Shown here: in pieces, positions 33,505 through 44,050 of the stretch
Numbering within the stretch: position 1 is the stretch's first letter
Layout of the letters: every line of letters begins with the position of its first letter
Notes under the pieces: generated by a model
Seen by the model: the letters and a program-made list of their open reading frames with translations, nothing else
Database searches by the model: none
What the model was told of the DNA's origin: nothing
Program-made: the position numbers and the translations under genes
From: Protopterus annectens
Taxonomy: Eukaryota; Chordata; Ceratodontiformes; Protopteridae
Assembly: GCF_019279795.1 (NCBI RefSeq)
Contig: NC_056743.1
Coordinates: forward strand, 1,785,485,839 to 1,785,549,838
Reading direction: 5' to 3'
DNA length: 64,000 nt

Positions 33505-35690
33505 GCTGTATCCCTTCTTCTTCTTCTTCTACTTCTTTCAGCTGCTCCCATTAGGGGTCACCACAGCAAATCATCTGTTTCCATTTCTTCCTGTCCTCAG
33601 CATGTTGCTTTGTCAGACCAACAACCTGCATGTCCTCTCTCACCACATCCTCTTACCTGGCAGCTCCATTCTTAGCATCCTTTTCCCAATATACCCAGCA
33701 TCCATCCTCAGCACATGTCCAACCCAATGCAACCTTGCCTCTCTGGCTTTGTCTCCAAACTGTCCAACCTGAGCTGACCCTCTAATATACTGATTCCTAA
33801 TTCTGCCCATCCTTGTCACACCCAATGCAAATCTTAACATCTTTAACTCTGCCACCTCCATCTCTGACTCCTGTCTTTTTGTCAATGCCACCATCTCCAA
33901 CTCTTATAACATAGCTGGTATCAATACCCTCTTGTAGACCTTCCCTTTCATGCTTACTAGTACCCATTTGTCATACATCATTCCTGACACTTTTTTCCAC
34001 CCACTCCAACCTGCCAGTACTCTCTTCTTCCCCTCTCTTCCATACTCACCATTACTCTGAACTGTTGATCCCAAATATTTAAGTATTTAAACTCACCCAC
34101 CTTCCCCAACTCTACTCCCTGTATCCTCACTATTCCTCTGTCCTCCCTCTCATTCACACACATATATTCTGTCTTAGTACTGATGACCTTCATTCCTCTC
34201 CTCTCTAGAGTATATCTCCACCTCTCCAAGGTCTCCTCAACCTGTTCCCTAGTCTCACTACAGATCATAATGTCATCCGCAAACGAGACTCCTGTCTGAA
34301 CATGTCTGTCAACTGGTCCATCACCATTGCAAATAAGAAAGGGCTCACAGCTGATCCTTGATGTAATCCCACCTCCACCTTAAACGCATCCATCACTCCC
34401 ACCGCTGACCTCACTGCTGTCACACTAATCCCACCTCCACCTTGGACGCATCCATCGCTCCTACTGCAGACCTCACCACTGTCACACTACCCTCGTATAT
34501 ATATCCTGTACCACTCTTACATATTTCTCTGCCACTCCAGACTCCCTCATACAATATCATAACTCCTCTCTAGGTACCCTGTGCTATGCTTTCTAAGTCC
34601 ACAAAGACACAGTGAAACTCCTTCTGACCTTCTCTATACTTCTCCATCAACACCCTCAGAGCAAACGTTGCATCTGTATGTTCTTTCCCGTCATGAAACC
34701 ATGCTGCTGTTCACTAATCATGACCTCCCTTCTTAACCTAGCTTCCACTATTCTTTCCCATAACGTCATGCTGTGACTGATCAATTTTATCCTTCTGTAG
34801 TTACTACAGCTCTGCACATCACCCTTATTCTTAAAAATCAGTACCAAAACACTTCTCCACTCCTCAGGCATCCTCTCACTTTCCAAGATTTCACTAAACA
34901 ATCTGGATAAAAGCTTAACTGCCATCTATCCTAAACACTTCCATGTTTCCACAGATATGTAATCTGGACCAACAGCCTTTCCATTTATCAACCTCTTCCA
35001 TAGGTGTCCTTACTTCCTCCTTGCTAATCCATTGCACTTCCTGATTCACTATCCCACATCATCCAACCTTCTCTCTCTCTCACTCTCTTCATTTATCAGC
35101 TGCTCAAAATACTCTTTCCATCTGCTCAACACACTCTCCTCGCTTGTGAGTATGTTTCCCTCATTAGCCTTTATCACCCTTATCTGCTGCACACCTTTCC
35201 TTGCTCGGTCCCTTTGTCTAGCCAATCGGTACAGGTCCTTTTCTCCATCCTTAGTGTCCAACCTTTCATACAACTCTTCATACGCCTCATCCTTAGAGTT
35301 TGCCACCTCTCTCTTTGCCATGCACCTCATCTCCTTATACTCTTGTCTACTTTCGTCATCTCTCTGACAATCCCATTTCTTCTTCGCCAACCTCTTTCTC
35401 TGTATAATCTTCTGTACTTCCTCACTCCACCACCAGGTCTCCTTGTCCTCCTTCCTCTGTCAAGATGTCACACCAAGCACCTTTCTAGCTATCTCCCTCA
35501 CTAGCTCTGCTGTAGTTACCCAGCTATTTGGTACCTCTTCACTGCCACCCAGTGCCTCTCTTAACTCTTCCCTGAACTCCACCGCACAATCATCCTTTCT
35601 AAACTTCCATCATTTTATCCTTGGCATTGCCCTCATTCTCCTCCTTCTCTTCTTCATCACCAATGTCATCCTACAGACCACTATCCTGCA
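33505..35690 (-). mobile_element. RTE-X (Expander-type) LINE, 5'-truncated
   Basis: Second RTE-X copy, antisense. It starts at the 3' signature (cttcttcttcttcta, gctgctcccattaggggtca) and runs to about 35690, where the match to the copy at 27.25 kb stops. R4 LINE text begins there. Open stretches read TRMGRIRNQYIRGSAQVGQF, MICSETREQVEETLERWRYT, GDVQSCSNYRRIKLISHSMT, EAYEELYERLDTKDGEKDLY and KKKWDCQRDDESRQEYKEMR. Around 34.35-34.50 kb there is a local duplication (cacctccacctt...gcatccat twice). More breaks are seen than in the plus copy. Confidence 0.92.
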
Positions 35691-36513
35691 AAGTGAAGGA
35701 TTCAGTGTAGAAAATCTAATTCAGAAAGCACCACAACAGGATACAGCAATGGATGTCCAAATTAAGGGGAAATCAGTGGAACAGGAAGCAATTGGTCAGG
35801 TGCCATATGAAGATATTTTGGAGTCTTCCACAGGAAGCCAGTGTAAACATTCACTTGAAGCTAGACAGCAAGGGAAGGTACAGGAAACTGTGGAAACTCT
35901 GATGCAGTCAATGTTGAGGAGTGATAGGCCAGTGAGTTCCCATATGACAGAACAACAGATGGCACAGGATGAAGTTGAAGAGAATATGCTACAGGAAGAT
36001 GCTATAGAATCTTCTATAGAATGTCCGCAGGAAATGGAAAACAAGGGATATGCTGTTAGTTTGGAAGAAAATGAGATGAGAAGAGGTGCTTGATTTAATA
36101 GACATAGACAGATATATCAAGATCAATGAAAGAAATAGACTACTGCAGAAGGTTAATAAAACCCAAAAAGTCAGAAGTTTGATAAAACAAATGAACACAG
36201 TAATTAGGACTGTTCATAGAGACCCATGTGATATAACAGAAGTAAACAAGATATATTACTGTGAAGTTAAATTAATAACTAATAAAGTTCTACCACAAGA
36301 AACTGGGTAGTGAGGGAAAGAAGGGGATAAATCGAATACCATCATGGAAATATCAAATAGAGAAAACTATAAAGCAGTTAAGACAAGAAGTCTCACTGTT
36401 AGAAGATTATAGAAGAGGGAATAGATCAACAAAAATACTAAGAAAGATAGATGTGATAAATGCAATGTGGAGTATTAGAACAGACCAGGATCTATCATGC
36501 ACTATTGTAAATA

Positions 36514-36767
36514 ATGGTGGTCAACCGGTGGATGTTCGAGCCCGAATGTCTGAAAGGAGTGCAATAACATCCCACATTTGTGATCGCAGATGTTGCGAAT
36601 TGCAAACTTCTGCCCCCTTTTTGACCCATGGTAGCACTCGTTTCTGGATGTGTATCATAGTCGGTGTCTTTGCGACATTCCAACTGTTCGACATGCTAGG
36701 ATTCGCTAAATATATTCGGACATATTTAGGCTTGAGCACTGTGTGCTTGACCATATGGTGGTAAACC
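36514..36767. mobile_element. 254 bp insertion inside the R4 LINE, flanked by GTAAATA
   Basis: The heptamer gtaaata stands on both sides (36507-36513 and 36768-36774). If the segment and one heptamer are removed, the R4 frame reads straight through (SCTIVN then TKLKISTQ), so this is a true insertion with a 7 bp duplication. Both ends carry atggtggt-[c/a]-aacc in the same direction rather than as an inverted pair. Several short dyads lie inside, such as gaccatatggt. No coding text is seen. The family is not recognised. Confidence 0.7.
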
Positions 36768-37159
36768 GTAAATACCAAACTAAAAATTTCAACACAGGCG
36801 GAAAGACTTAGAAGATACAAAAATAAATATAAAGGAAAAGTACAAAATAAGCAATTTATTGATGATCCAAAAAAGTTTTATACAAAATTGGGAAATAAGG
36901 TAAAAGGAATTGAAAGACCGCCAAAAAAGAAGAAATAGATACATTTTGGAGAAGTATCTATGAAGATCCTGTGGAACATAACAAAGATGCTAAATGGATA
37001 GAAGAAGTTAAAGAAAGAATAAGAGGTTCAAAGATACAGGATATAAAAATGGGATGAAGTAGCAGTCAGAGAGATTGAAACAAAGTTAAGAAAAACCTCT
37101 AACTGGAAAACTCAAGCCCAGATGCAGTACCTAATTTTTGGCTGAAAGTATTAACATCT

Positions 37160-37929
37160 TTGCATGAAGATTTAGCCATGAGTAAGAACTATTTATATGC
37201 ACACCTCGAACAGCCACCAACCTGGTTAATAACAGGAAAAACAATGCTCCTACATAAGAGTGAACCTGCAAGCTACCCTAAAAATTATAGACCAATAACT
37301 TGCCTTCTGACGACGTATAAACTATACACGGAAATTGATGTTTATAGTAATTTAGAAGAAAACTCAATTATGCCAGTAGAACAGAAGGGCAATAAAAGAA
37401 AGTCATGTGGAATGAAGGATCATTTGTTGATAAATAAAGTCATAGTGGAGAACTGTAAAAAGAGGAAGAATCTAAGTGTGGCATGGATTGACTACAAAAA
37501 AGCATTTGATAGTATCCCACATTCATGGATAAAAGAGTGCTTAAAAATGCATAAGATACACTCTACACTGATCGACTACATTACAGTGACCATGAAACAG
37601 TGGCAGACCACTTTGCAATTAAGCCATGATAAAGGATAAATTATTATCCCAGGGATAAAAATTCAAAGGGGGATATTCCAGGGTGACTCTCTGTCACCAC
37701 TGCTATTCTGCCTTGCTCTTAACCCATTAAGCTGTCTACTTAACAGCTTAGGCCATGGCTACAATTTGGCTCCTAGAAAACAACAAAGAGTAAAGACTTC
37801 TCATCTTCTCTTTGTCGATGATTTAAAACTGTATAGCTCATCAGATGAGGAACTGAAAGTACAACTGCAAGTTGTCAAAACTTTTTCAGATGATATAAGA
37901 ATGTCATTTGGTCTTGATACATGTGCAAA
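37160..37929 (+). pseudogene. R4/Dong LINE reverse transcriptase
   Basis: Open from 37160 to 37639 (159 codons) and again from about 37766. It carries the fingers (NYRPITCLLTTYKLYTEI), palm (WIDYKKAFDSIPHSW), the FQGDSLSPLLF block and the FVDD catalytic box near 37815. The phrase GMKDHLLINKVIVENCKKRK followed by WIDYKKAFD is characteristic of Dong/R4/Rex6-like elements. A stop after KG at 37639 and the DIRS insertion prevent a whole product. Confidence 0.88.
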
Positions 37930-38180
37930 AAAAGAAGTTATGTTTTACCATAACGTTCCATCTGTGTTGTTGATCTTCATTCATTCATTACTGATGGGTA
38001 TCAGTTCTGTCCTCCAAACCAAGATGACCATTGTAACAAGCTTGTGCCAGCCAGAAACTCTCGAGCCAAGCTTTTACCCATACTGCCTCTCTCCACATTA
38101 CCTCAGATCGAGTTTCCCCGTAAGGACAGGACAGATTACAGAGAGGAAAATGGAGGCTTTTTCTGAGCAATTTCCTTAGT
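37930..38180. repeat. DIRS inverted terminal repeat, 3' end of the minus element
   Basis: Begins aagaagttatgttttaccat and continues with gatcttcattcattcattac, then attgtaacaagcttgtgcca. The last two blocks are the reverse complement of the other end at 43.9-44.05 kb. The first ~25 bases occur only at this end, the asymmetry known for DIRS termini. Confidence 0.88.
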
Positions 38181-38219
38181 ATAGGAAGGACCATAGCCGA
38201 ACCTCCAAGAGTCTTTAGG

Positions 38220-38345
38220 AGGGGGATGGCGGGTGGTTTGTAATGAATGAATGAATGAAGATCAACAACACAGATGGAACATTATGGTAAGACATAACTT
38301 CTTTATCTGATATTGTTAATCTTCATGCATTCCTTACTGATGGGA
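38220..38345. repeat. DIRS internal complementary region
   Basis: Contains atgaatgaatgaagatcaac, aacattatggtaagacataa and taatcttcatgcattccttac. These are pieces of both element ends back to back, as in the internal complementary region that DIRS elements use to complete their ends. Confidence 0.8.
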
Positions 38346-38353
38346 CAGAGTCC

Positions 38354-39560
38354 CTAGCTACCTTGTGTCCTGGGAGGCCTTATGGAAGAATGTTCCTGAG
38401 CACCATTGAACCAAAGGAGGCTCTCCCCCTGGAGACTATATCCAATTTGTAATGCGTGATAAAGGTATGAGGAGAGGCCCATGTTGCTGCTGCAAAATGT
38501 CATGCATGGAAGCTTTAGCATGGAAAGCCACAGAAGTTGCTGCTGATCTTGTGGAATGTGCTTTGATCTTACATGGAACAGAGGCTTTGTTACTATGATA
38601 CACAAAGGAAATGCAATCTCTCAACCATTTAGATAAGGTAACTCTGGATACTGATTTTCCCATTTTTGGACCAGAATAGGATATAAACAGTTGGTCAGAT
38701 TTCCATATGGATTTTGTTCTGTCAAGATAAAAACTTAGTTGTCTGTGAACATCGAGCAAATGCAAAGTATACTCGCCCTTATTAGAGAAATTTGGGAAGA
38801 AGGCTGGTAGCTCAATCATTTGGTTAATAGTTAGATCAGAAATAACCTTTGGCAAAAAGGAGAGATTAGTCCTAAGTGATACTCTGTCCCTATGGATGAC
38901 CAGGTAGGGAAGTTTTATACATAAAGCTTGCAATTCTGAGATCCGTCTAGCTGAAGTAATGACCACCAAAAACAAAGTTTTCCACGGCAGGAATTTTAAG
39001 TCACAATTGGTTCCAGATTCAAATGGGGAGCTGGTTAAGGTCTGGAGTACCAGGGCCATGGCTCAATTGGCTTGATATGTGCAACACCCTTTAAAAAGGT
39101 TTTACAGAGCTGGTGAGAGATTAAGGCAGAGCCTTTAAACCCATTATGGAAATTGGAGATTGCTGAATGGTGGACTCAAATGGAAGAAGCTGCAGCTCTG
39201 GATTAAAGGAGATTCAGCAGGAAATCTAAAATGATGGATATTGGTGCTGAAAAAGGATTAATTCCCTTTATACAAGACCAAGTAATGAATTGTTTCCATT
39301 TAAAGTAAAAAGTTTAAGGTAAAGTTTCCTGGTAGACAGTTTATGGGAAGCCAGAAGGATGTGTTGGACCAGGGAGGATAGGTTGCTTTGCCTGGCAATC
39401 AATGGAAGTGGAGAAACCAAGCTGTCAGCTTGAGACTCAATATATTTGATTGCCAGGCAAAGCAACCCCTGTGGATGTGACAGCAATTCCAGAGTGGATC
39501 CAGAATCCAAGGTTGATGTACTAAGTGAGGCCATAGAAAGGGAAAACAAATTTGTTGAGG
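38354..39560 (-). pseudogene. Fossil tyrosine recombinase region of the DIRS element
   Basis: Shows ASHKLSTRKLYLKLF at the N-terminal side, TSARRISELQAL (catalytic Arg box), VIHRDRVSLRTNLSFLPKVI and KIKAHSTRSAATSVAF (His-x-x-Arg box). Broken; a fossil. Confidence 0.88.
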
Positions 39561-39619
39561 CCAGTAGGGTGCAATGAGGATTACTCTACTTCTCAATTGA
39601 AGAGCCTTCTTCAAGAACT

Positions 39620-41500
39620 GCAGGATCAGAGGAAGGGGAGGATAAGCATAATGAAGTCCTGTGGGCCAATCATGTAGAAGAGCATCCCACAAGGACTTCC
39701 CCTGTGGGGGAAATAGGGCAAAGTAGCTGCTACATTTGTGATTTGCGGGGGATGCAAATAGATCACAGCAAGGCTGACCTTGCAGCTGAAGATCTTTGCC
39801 ACTACGACAGGATTGAGGGACCACTCATGAGGCAGGAGAATGCATCTGCTCAACTTGTCTGCAATTACGTTGGAAACCCCGGGAATGTGCATTGCTATCA
39901 GGAAGCGGTCAGAAGCTATCGCCCATTGCCAAATTCACATGGCTTCTCGACATAATGGGTAGGACCTTGTTTTTGATGTACCAGACTACTGATATGTTGC
40001 CGGACTGGATGGCAATCGTTCCTGAAGGGAGAACAGACTGAAATGCTTGCAACGCTAGAAGCACTGCTCTCTGTTCTAGAACACTGATATGCAAATTTGC
40101 CTCCATGGATGACCAAGTACCTGGGATCATCTTTCCCTGATAGTTCCCCCCACCCGATCAGGGAGGTGTCTGTGGTCACTATGGCTTTGGGCTGAGAAGG
40201 GGAGAATGGTTGGCTCAATAGAATCTGTTCCGGCTTTATTCGCCAAATTAGGTCCTGCTTGCACCGATTGGTTATCCTGATCTGGAAAGACATGGGTAGG
40301 TCTAAGGGGGAACATTGTATTGCAGTAGCCACTGAAGAAGCCTCATGTGTAATTTTGCCAATGGGACCATCGTAATGGATGTTTTCATGGATTCTAATGG
40401 CTGGAGAACAGCTCGAGCTGGTACTTTGTTTTGATTGAGTATCACTTAGAGCTGTGATCTGAGTCTCTGTAACCTGTGAAGGGGAAGGTGGACTCGACAA
40501 GACTGGGTATCGAACTCTGCTCCTATGAATTCCAGTCTTTGAGATGGGATAAGCTTGCATTTGCCCTCATTCACTGTTATCCCTAGGTGGTTCAGAAGTT
40601 GCCAAGTGTAGTGAAGCACTGACAAAAGGTGATGCATCATTGGGGTGGTGAGGAGCCAATCATCTAGATATGGAAACACCTGGAATCCTTGCAGTCTCAA
40701 GTGAGCTGTTACCACTGTCATACATTTGTTGAACACTCTGGGGACTGTAGAGAGGCCAAAGGGCAATGCCCGAAATTGGTAATGATTGGCTCCCAGCCAG
40801 AAGCAGAGAAATCTTCTGGAGCGTTTGTCCATTTTTATATGGTAATACGTGTCCTGAAGGTCTATAGAGCACATCCAATCATCTTTTCCCAGGAAAGGGA
40901 GTATAGACTATACTGTGACCATCCTGAACTTTGCTTGTTTGACAAATTTATTTAGGATGCTGAGGTCCAGAATTGGCCTCCAGTCCCCTGTTTTCTTTGG
41001 CACTAATAATAACCTTGAGTAAAAGCCGGATTCTACTTGGTCTGGAGGGACTGTTTGGATAATCCTTTTTTGAAGCAGCTTTTGAAGTTCTATAGCTATG
41101 AATTCCCTTTGATGGGGTGGAACATTGGAAATGTGCCTTAAAGGCCTTGGGAAAATATTGAAGGGGATGTGATATCCCCTGGTCATTACTGTCTGCACCC
41201 AAGAGTCTGTGGTTTTGTACCACATCTTCCTACTCTTCTGATTCCTGGAATAGGGTCGTTGAGATGTAGAAAAACGTATGCCTACCGCAGACAAGGTCTT
41301 ACTGTCCTTCTCACACCTAGCTAAGGTGTCTTTAATCTCTGGGCCAAAAAGAGATGAGGCCTCTATGGGGGCATTTAGGAAGGAAGACTTGAAAGGGTTC
41401 GCAAAATCACATAGACGCATCCAGGTGTGGTGTCTAGTTACAACACCAGCGCCTGCTGCTCTCACCGCCCCTTCTGTTGAGTGTGAAATCAGTCTCATGG
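39620..41500 (-). pseudogene. Fossil reverse transcriptase / RNase H region of the DIRS element
   Basis: Polymerase blocks are GFYSRLLLVPKKTGDWRPIL, FRALPFGLSTVPRVFNKCM and VFPYLDDWLLT (catalytic YLDD). RNase H and the region after it show AIVTTDTSLIGWG, HIPGVSNVIADKLSR and CDLFASPANHK. Broken in several places. Confidence 0.9.
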
Positions 41501-41589
41501 ACGAATTTGAGATGGACTCCAGGGTAACAAGCTGTGAGGTGACTTTGTCCCATACCTCATCAGAGACTGCTCCTGCAATGGTTTCTCAG

Positions 41590-43530
41590 AGTTCTGAAAC
41601 TATGTTTCTCTGAAGCCGAGTAAAATGTGCCAGATAGTTCGGGGACCGAATAGCGAATGTCACTGAAGAAAATACCTGCTTCTCCAATCTGTCTATTCCC
41701 TGAGACTCCATCTTAGGGGGATGGACAGCACTGTTCTCTTCAGTGTGCTTTTTCTTCATTGCAGCCACCACAACCATAGCATGCACTGGAAGGCCCGTGT
41801 GGATTGTCCTCTGGTGGTGAAAGAATTTTACCTGGTCTATGGGGAATAGGTTCAATGGCATCAGGACTCTTCCACACACGCTGCACAATGAGCTGGATGA
41901 GCTCATCTGCAGGCGGGGTCACCCGGGAGGTAGAGGGCCGGGCCTGGAAAGCCTGCAAGAACATGCACTCTTCAAAGGAAGGGGTGCTGGACTTCCAATC
42001 GCCCCGCTGCTTCAGGATCTCCAAGATGTCTGCAAAGGAGACATTGTCAGGGGGTGACCTCCCCTTCCCCCTCATCATAATCCAGATCTTCTGTCAAAGA
42101 TTCCTCTGGGGAATCAACGTGCTTCCTCTTGCATGATCTCTTGCGAGGAACCTCTTTGAGGTGAGCATTAGAGAAAGAACCTGCAGAGGGGGAACCTTGC
42201 TTAAGGGTGTCTAGCGGCTCCCGAGCCCAGTGTCTATGAGTAGAGGGCTGAATCAGCTGTGGCTTAGAAGAAGGGGTGGGGCTAATCTCCGACACTGGAG
42301 GGACCAATTGAGAGCCTGCAGAGGCCAGTGCCCTCTCCATCGCCTGGAAAGCAGGTCCTCCCAAAGAGGGAAGAGAGCACAGAAACAAAAAGGACAATCT
42401 CTGAACCAGGGTCACAACCTGCTCCGAAGGACCCACCACTAAGGAGGGAGCCACGGGAGGAGATGGCTCCATCAGAGCTACCTGAAATGAGGCAGATGTA
42501 TGAAAAGGTGATATCGTACCAGGGAACATGGTGCTGAAAGGCCAGTCTTGGTCCCAAGGATGGCCTGGCTCAGAAGACACCATAGTCCCCTGCACCATGG
42601 TAAGATCTACCACCAGTGCCAAAGAAGCTGGAACTGGGGTTGGTGTCAGTGATGAATGCTCCAAAACTTGCAAGGAGTTCAAAGGAGGAAAATGTTGTGG
42701 AGTCCTTGGAGCAGACCCCTCAGCTCTGAATGGGAGGGAGGGTTTAGATTGAAATTCCTCTGGCCACTAAGAGCTGATCCACTAGCCTCACTATGTCTAG
42801 TTCAGAAAGGCTCTTAGAGGAATGCATGGTCATCCCCGATGGTGAAGTTGGACATTCTAAAAAGGGGCTGTATTGCTGACCATAAAAAGGGTCCACCGAG
42901 GTGGAGTACCTTGTCCTAGGGAGTATATCACCTTTTTGTATCGAGGTTGAAGGACCAGAATGAAATACAAGGAGGGGGGAAGTGACCAGATCTTGGATAA
43001 CTATTGTTGGCACAGAAAGGTGGGTTGGCACCAAAGTTGAAATTGTAGTTGTTGGTGCTGTGATCGGTGCAGGTAGCACTATCGGTGCTGAAGAAGCAAG
43101 AGGATGGTGCCGATGTACCTGGTTGATGTGGAACTGAAGTTGAAGCTGAGGTTACAGATTTAGGCCTCGGAGCTGATGGATGTGAACATTTCAGAACTTT
43201 AAGCTTCGGTTCCGATTGTTTGGACTCATGAGGAAATGAGGGTAAGGATTTGCTCCTCTTTTTATCTTCTCTGTTAGGAGGCAGAGAGGCCTCTGACAAA
43301 TAAATAGCCTCTGTGAATGGAGATTTTAAAAGTCCTGCTAGCATTAATTTGTTTTTATGCTCCGCAAGCATATGGGAGCTGAAACCCTTACAGATCTGAC
43401 AAGGGGGCTTTTCAGACAAATGAGGCACCCCTAAGCAATAAACACAAGATAACTGGTTGTCTATATTAGGCATTTTTCTGCTACATCTATCGCAATGTTT
43501 GAAACTCATAGTTCCTTTATCTGACATATT
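41590..43530 (-). pseudogene. Fossil Gag region of the DIRS element
   Basis: Opens with MSDKGTMSFKHCDRCSRKMP and a CVYCLGVPHL block, a CxxC metal-binding start. A serine/proline/threonine-rich middle follows, then a conserved C-terminal part (DILEILKQRGDWKSSTPSFE, PPADELIQLIVQRVWKSP). The same order is seen in the sister element at 51.1-53.0 kb. Broken in several places. Confidence 0.85.
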
Positions 43531-43829
43531 CCAGAAAATATCCAGTAATCACACCAAGAGAAAACAAATATCATTTTTCTTTTTTTTTAAACTATGAAGT
43601 AAAGATTAGAAAGATTTAGAAGGAATTACTAGCAATGGTAATAGGGATACCCAAACAGGTAAAGAAAAGGGAGTAACAGCGATGGTACGAAGAGTACCAA
43701 ACTTGGTAGAAAGTTTCAGAAGATAACTAGAGGGACAGGGACACAAAAAATATACTAGGAATATGCGATAACACTTAAAGAAGAAAAAGACTAAGTAATA
43801 AAGCTACAGTAGAAGACGAGAAAAAAATG

Positions 43830-44050
43830 TGTAAAACATTTAGTATCTTAGCTGAGAGCCTGGTCTGACACGTCTTGTTTTATACGCGGGAAAACGAGAT
43901 CTGAGGTAATGTGGAGAGGGACACTATCGGTAAAAGCTTAGCTCGAGAGATTCTGGCTGGTGCGAGCTTGTTACAATGGCCAACTCGGTTCCGAGGACAG
44001 AACCGACACCCATCAGTAAGGAATGAATGAAGATTAACAACATCAGATGC
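43830..44050. repeat. DIRS inverted terminal repeat, 5' end of the minus element
   Basis: Text such as gtaaaagcttagctcgagag, ggctggtgcgagcttgttac and cagtaaggaatgaatgaag is the reverse complement of the repeat at 37.95-38.15 kb with about one difference in eight. Confidence 0.88.

Larger units (their letters stand above)
35691..37929 (+). mobile_element. R4/Dong-clade LINE, left part: N-terminal region and reverse transcriptase
   Basis: Sense LINE of a clade that uses a restriction-like endonuclease. Blocks in order are a hydrophilic N-terminal region (SVEQEAIGQVPYEDILESST), YKGKVQNKQFIDDPKKFYTK and AQPDAVPNFWLKVLTSLHED-like text. The polymerase follows: LHKSEPASYPKNYRPITCLL, VAWIDYKKAFDSIPHSWIKE, GIFQGDSLSPLLFCLALNPL and the catalytic LLFVDDLKLYSSSDEELKVQ (FVDD in place of YADD). 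The element is opened at 37930 by a DIRS element and goes on at 44050. A 254 bp insertion sits at 36514-36767. About three or four frame breaks in this part. Confidence 0.88.
37930..44050 (-). mobile_element. DIRS-like retrotransposon, fossil, inserted in the R4 LINE
   Basis: About 6.1 kb, antisense. Parts reading leftward are the 5' terminal repeat, Gag, reverse transcriptase, RNase H, tyrosine recombinase, internal complementary region and 3' terminal repeat. Inverted ends of about 200 bp match at roughly seven bases in eight by eye, so it is fairly old. R4 LINE coding text lies on both sides, so it landed in that LINE; as expected for a recombinase-driven element, no target duplication is visible. 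It is broken in roughly ten places. It belongs to the same family as the element at 50.7-56.9 kb. Confidence 0.92.

Noticed and set aside
35796-36198. Antisense frames in the R4 N-terminal region
   Set aside because: They are shadows of the sense LINE reading frame.
36514-36767. A tRNA-derived SINE (tggtcaaccgg fits the A box, tgttcgagccc resembles a B box)
   Set aside because: The two boxes are only a few bases apart, far too close for a tRNA-type promoter.
38354-39560. A phage-type integrase of an independent mobile element or host recombinase gene
   Set aside because: The position after RNase H and before the internal complementary region shows it belongs to the DIRS element.
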